In this document: in pieces, positions 63,614-64,000 of the stretch
Numbering within the stretch: the first letter of the stretch is position 1
How the letters are laid out: each line of letters begins with the position of its first letter
Origin: Spirodela intermedia
Taxonomy: Eukaryota > Streptophyta > Magnoliopsida > Alismatales > Araceae
Direction of reading: 5' to 3'
DNA: 64,000 bases
Assembly: GCA_902729315.2 (NCBI GenBank)
Contig: LR746271.1
Span: forward strand, 1,513,501 to 1,577,500
Position numbers and translations under genes: made by a program
The notes under the pieces: model-generated
What the model saw: the letters and a program-made list of their open reading frames with translations, nothing else
Told to the model about the DNA's origin: nothing
Databases searched by the model: none

Positions 63614-63655
<42 letters not shown>
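63614..63655. repeat. (GA)n microsatellite
   Basis: An uninterrupted GA run of about 42 bases lies upstream of LIR1. Confidence 0.9.
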
Positions 63656-63658
<3 letters not shown>

Positions 63659-64000
63659 TCCGTGTATAAGTTGATATGGGTATTTCTTTCAAGTTCAATT
63701 GGAATTGAATACTATATAATATACTTTTATGTTTCATACTTACTGTAATGTTCTGAAAACATTATTATGTACGGGCATATGAGCCTACTACTCTAGGTGA
63801 AATCAAATTAGGACAATTTAATGGTGGCTTCATGTAATAGCTTTGTGATTGAGTTTATTAGTTATCATTTTACATTTTTTCTTGATTCTTCATTGACAAA
63901 CTTAGACTTGGAGTCCCATGCGTCTTGAAGTTAGTAAAAGATATTAAATGACAAAAAAAATCATTTCATATCAATAGATTACATTCATTATCATTTAAAA

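Larger units (their letters stand above)
62956..64000. other. LIR1 promoter and intergenic DNA
   Basis: The first 150 bases hold the LIR1 leader and TATA box. Further right the sequence is AT-rich with a (GA)n run and no coding support; the ORF at 63321-63737 on the minus strand depends on that run. Confidence 0.5.

Overview
This is a stretch of flowering-plant nuclear DNA. It shows many short exons with GT-AG introns, plant-only families (CYP51G, AP2/ERF, APO, LIR1, AML-type MEI2, SUVH), degenerate copia and gypsy retrotransposons, and dense CT/GA microsatellites. Some genes are very GC-rich (SUVH, APO3, LIR1, ERF) while others are not (SEC24, MEI2-like 5' half, RNF10-like). That contrast resembles the bimodal GC of monocots, so a monocot is my inference, but the species is not determined.

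Layout, left to right. A broken copia element (minus) occupies 1-1450. The last two exons of a RING-H2 ubiquitin ligase (+) end at 2682. Then come sterol 14-demethylase CYP51 (+, 3927-6196), a 24-exon SEC24/CEF coat gene (+, 7059-19926), a plastid-type DUF2301 membrane protein (minus, 21067-24363), an ERF transcription factor of the ERF113/114 type (+, 25926-26794), a doubtful 100-residue gene (+, 27801-28287), an otubain-like deubiquitinase (+, 29183-32998), APO3 (minus, 33288-34601) and a 14-exon MEI2-like gene (minus, 35302-42038).

From about 43 to 53 kb the window is gene-poor and AT-rich. It holds a decayed gypsy element with two diverged LTRs and an iMet-type primer site (about 46.6-51.9 kb). 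Three genes follow closely: an intronless SUVH H3K9 methyltransferase (+, 53713-55536), an RNF10-like RING protein (+, 55936-61847) and the chloroplast light-regulated protein LIR1 (minus, 62248-62955).

The genes are independent housekeeping and regulatory genes, not a pathway cluster: sterol synthesis, ER export, ubiquitin chemistry (three genes), organelle splicing or translation, meiosis/RNA binding and chromatin. Exon models were assembled by hand; each listed junction preserves the reading frame and the family alignment. I found no undescribed multi-gene system. The most useful leads are two alternative GC-AG donors in the otubain gene created by a tandem duplication, the missing start codon of the conserved ERF N-terminus, a composite direct/inverted repeat in the RNF10-like first intron, and apparent microsynteny with Arabidopsis chromosome 5.
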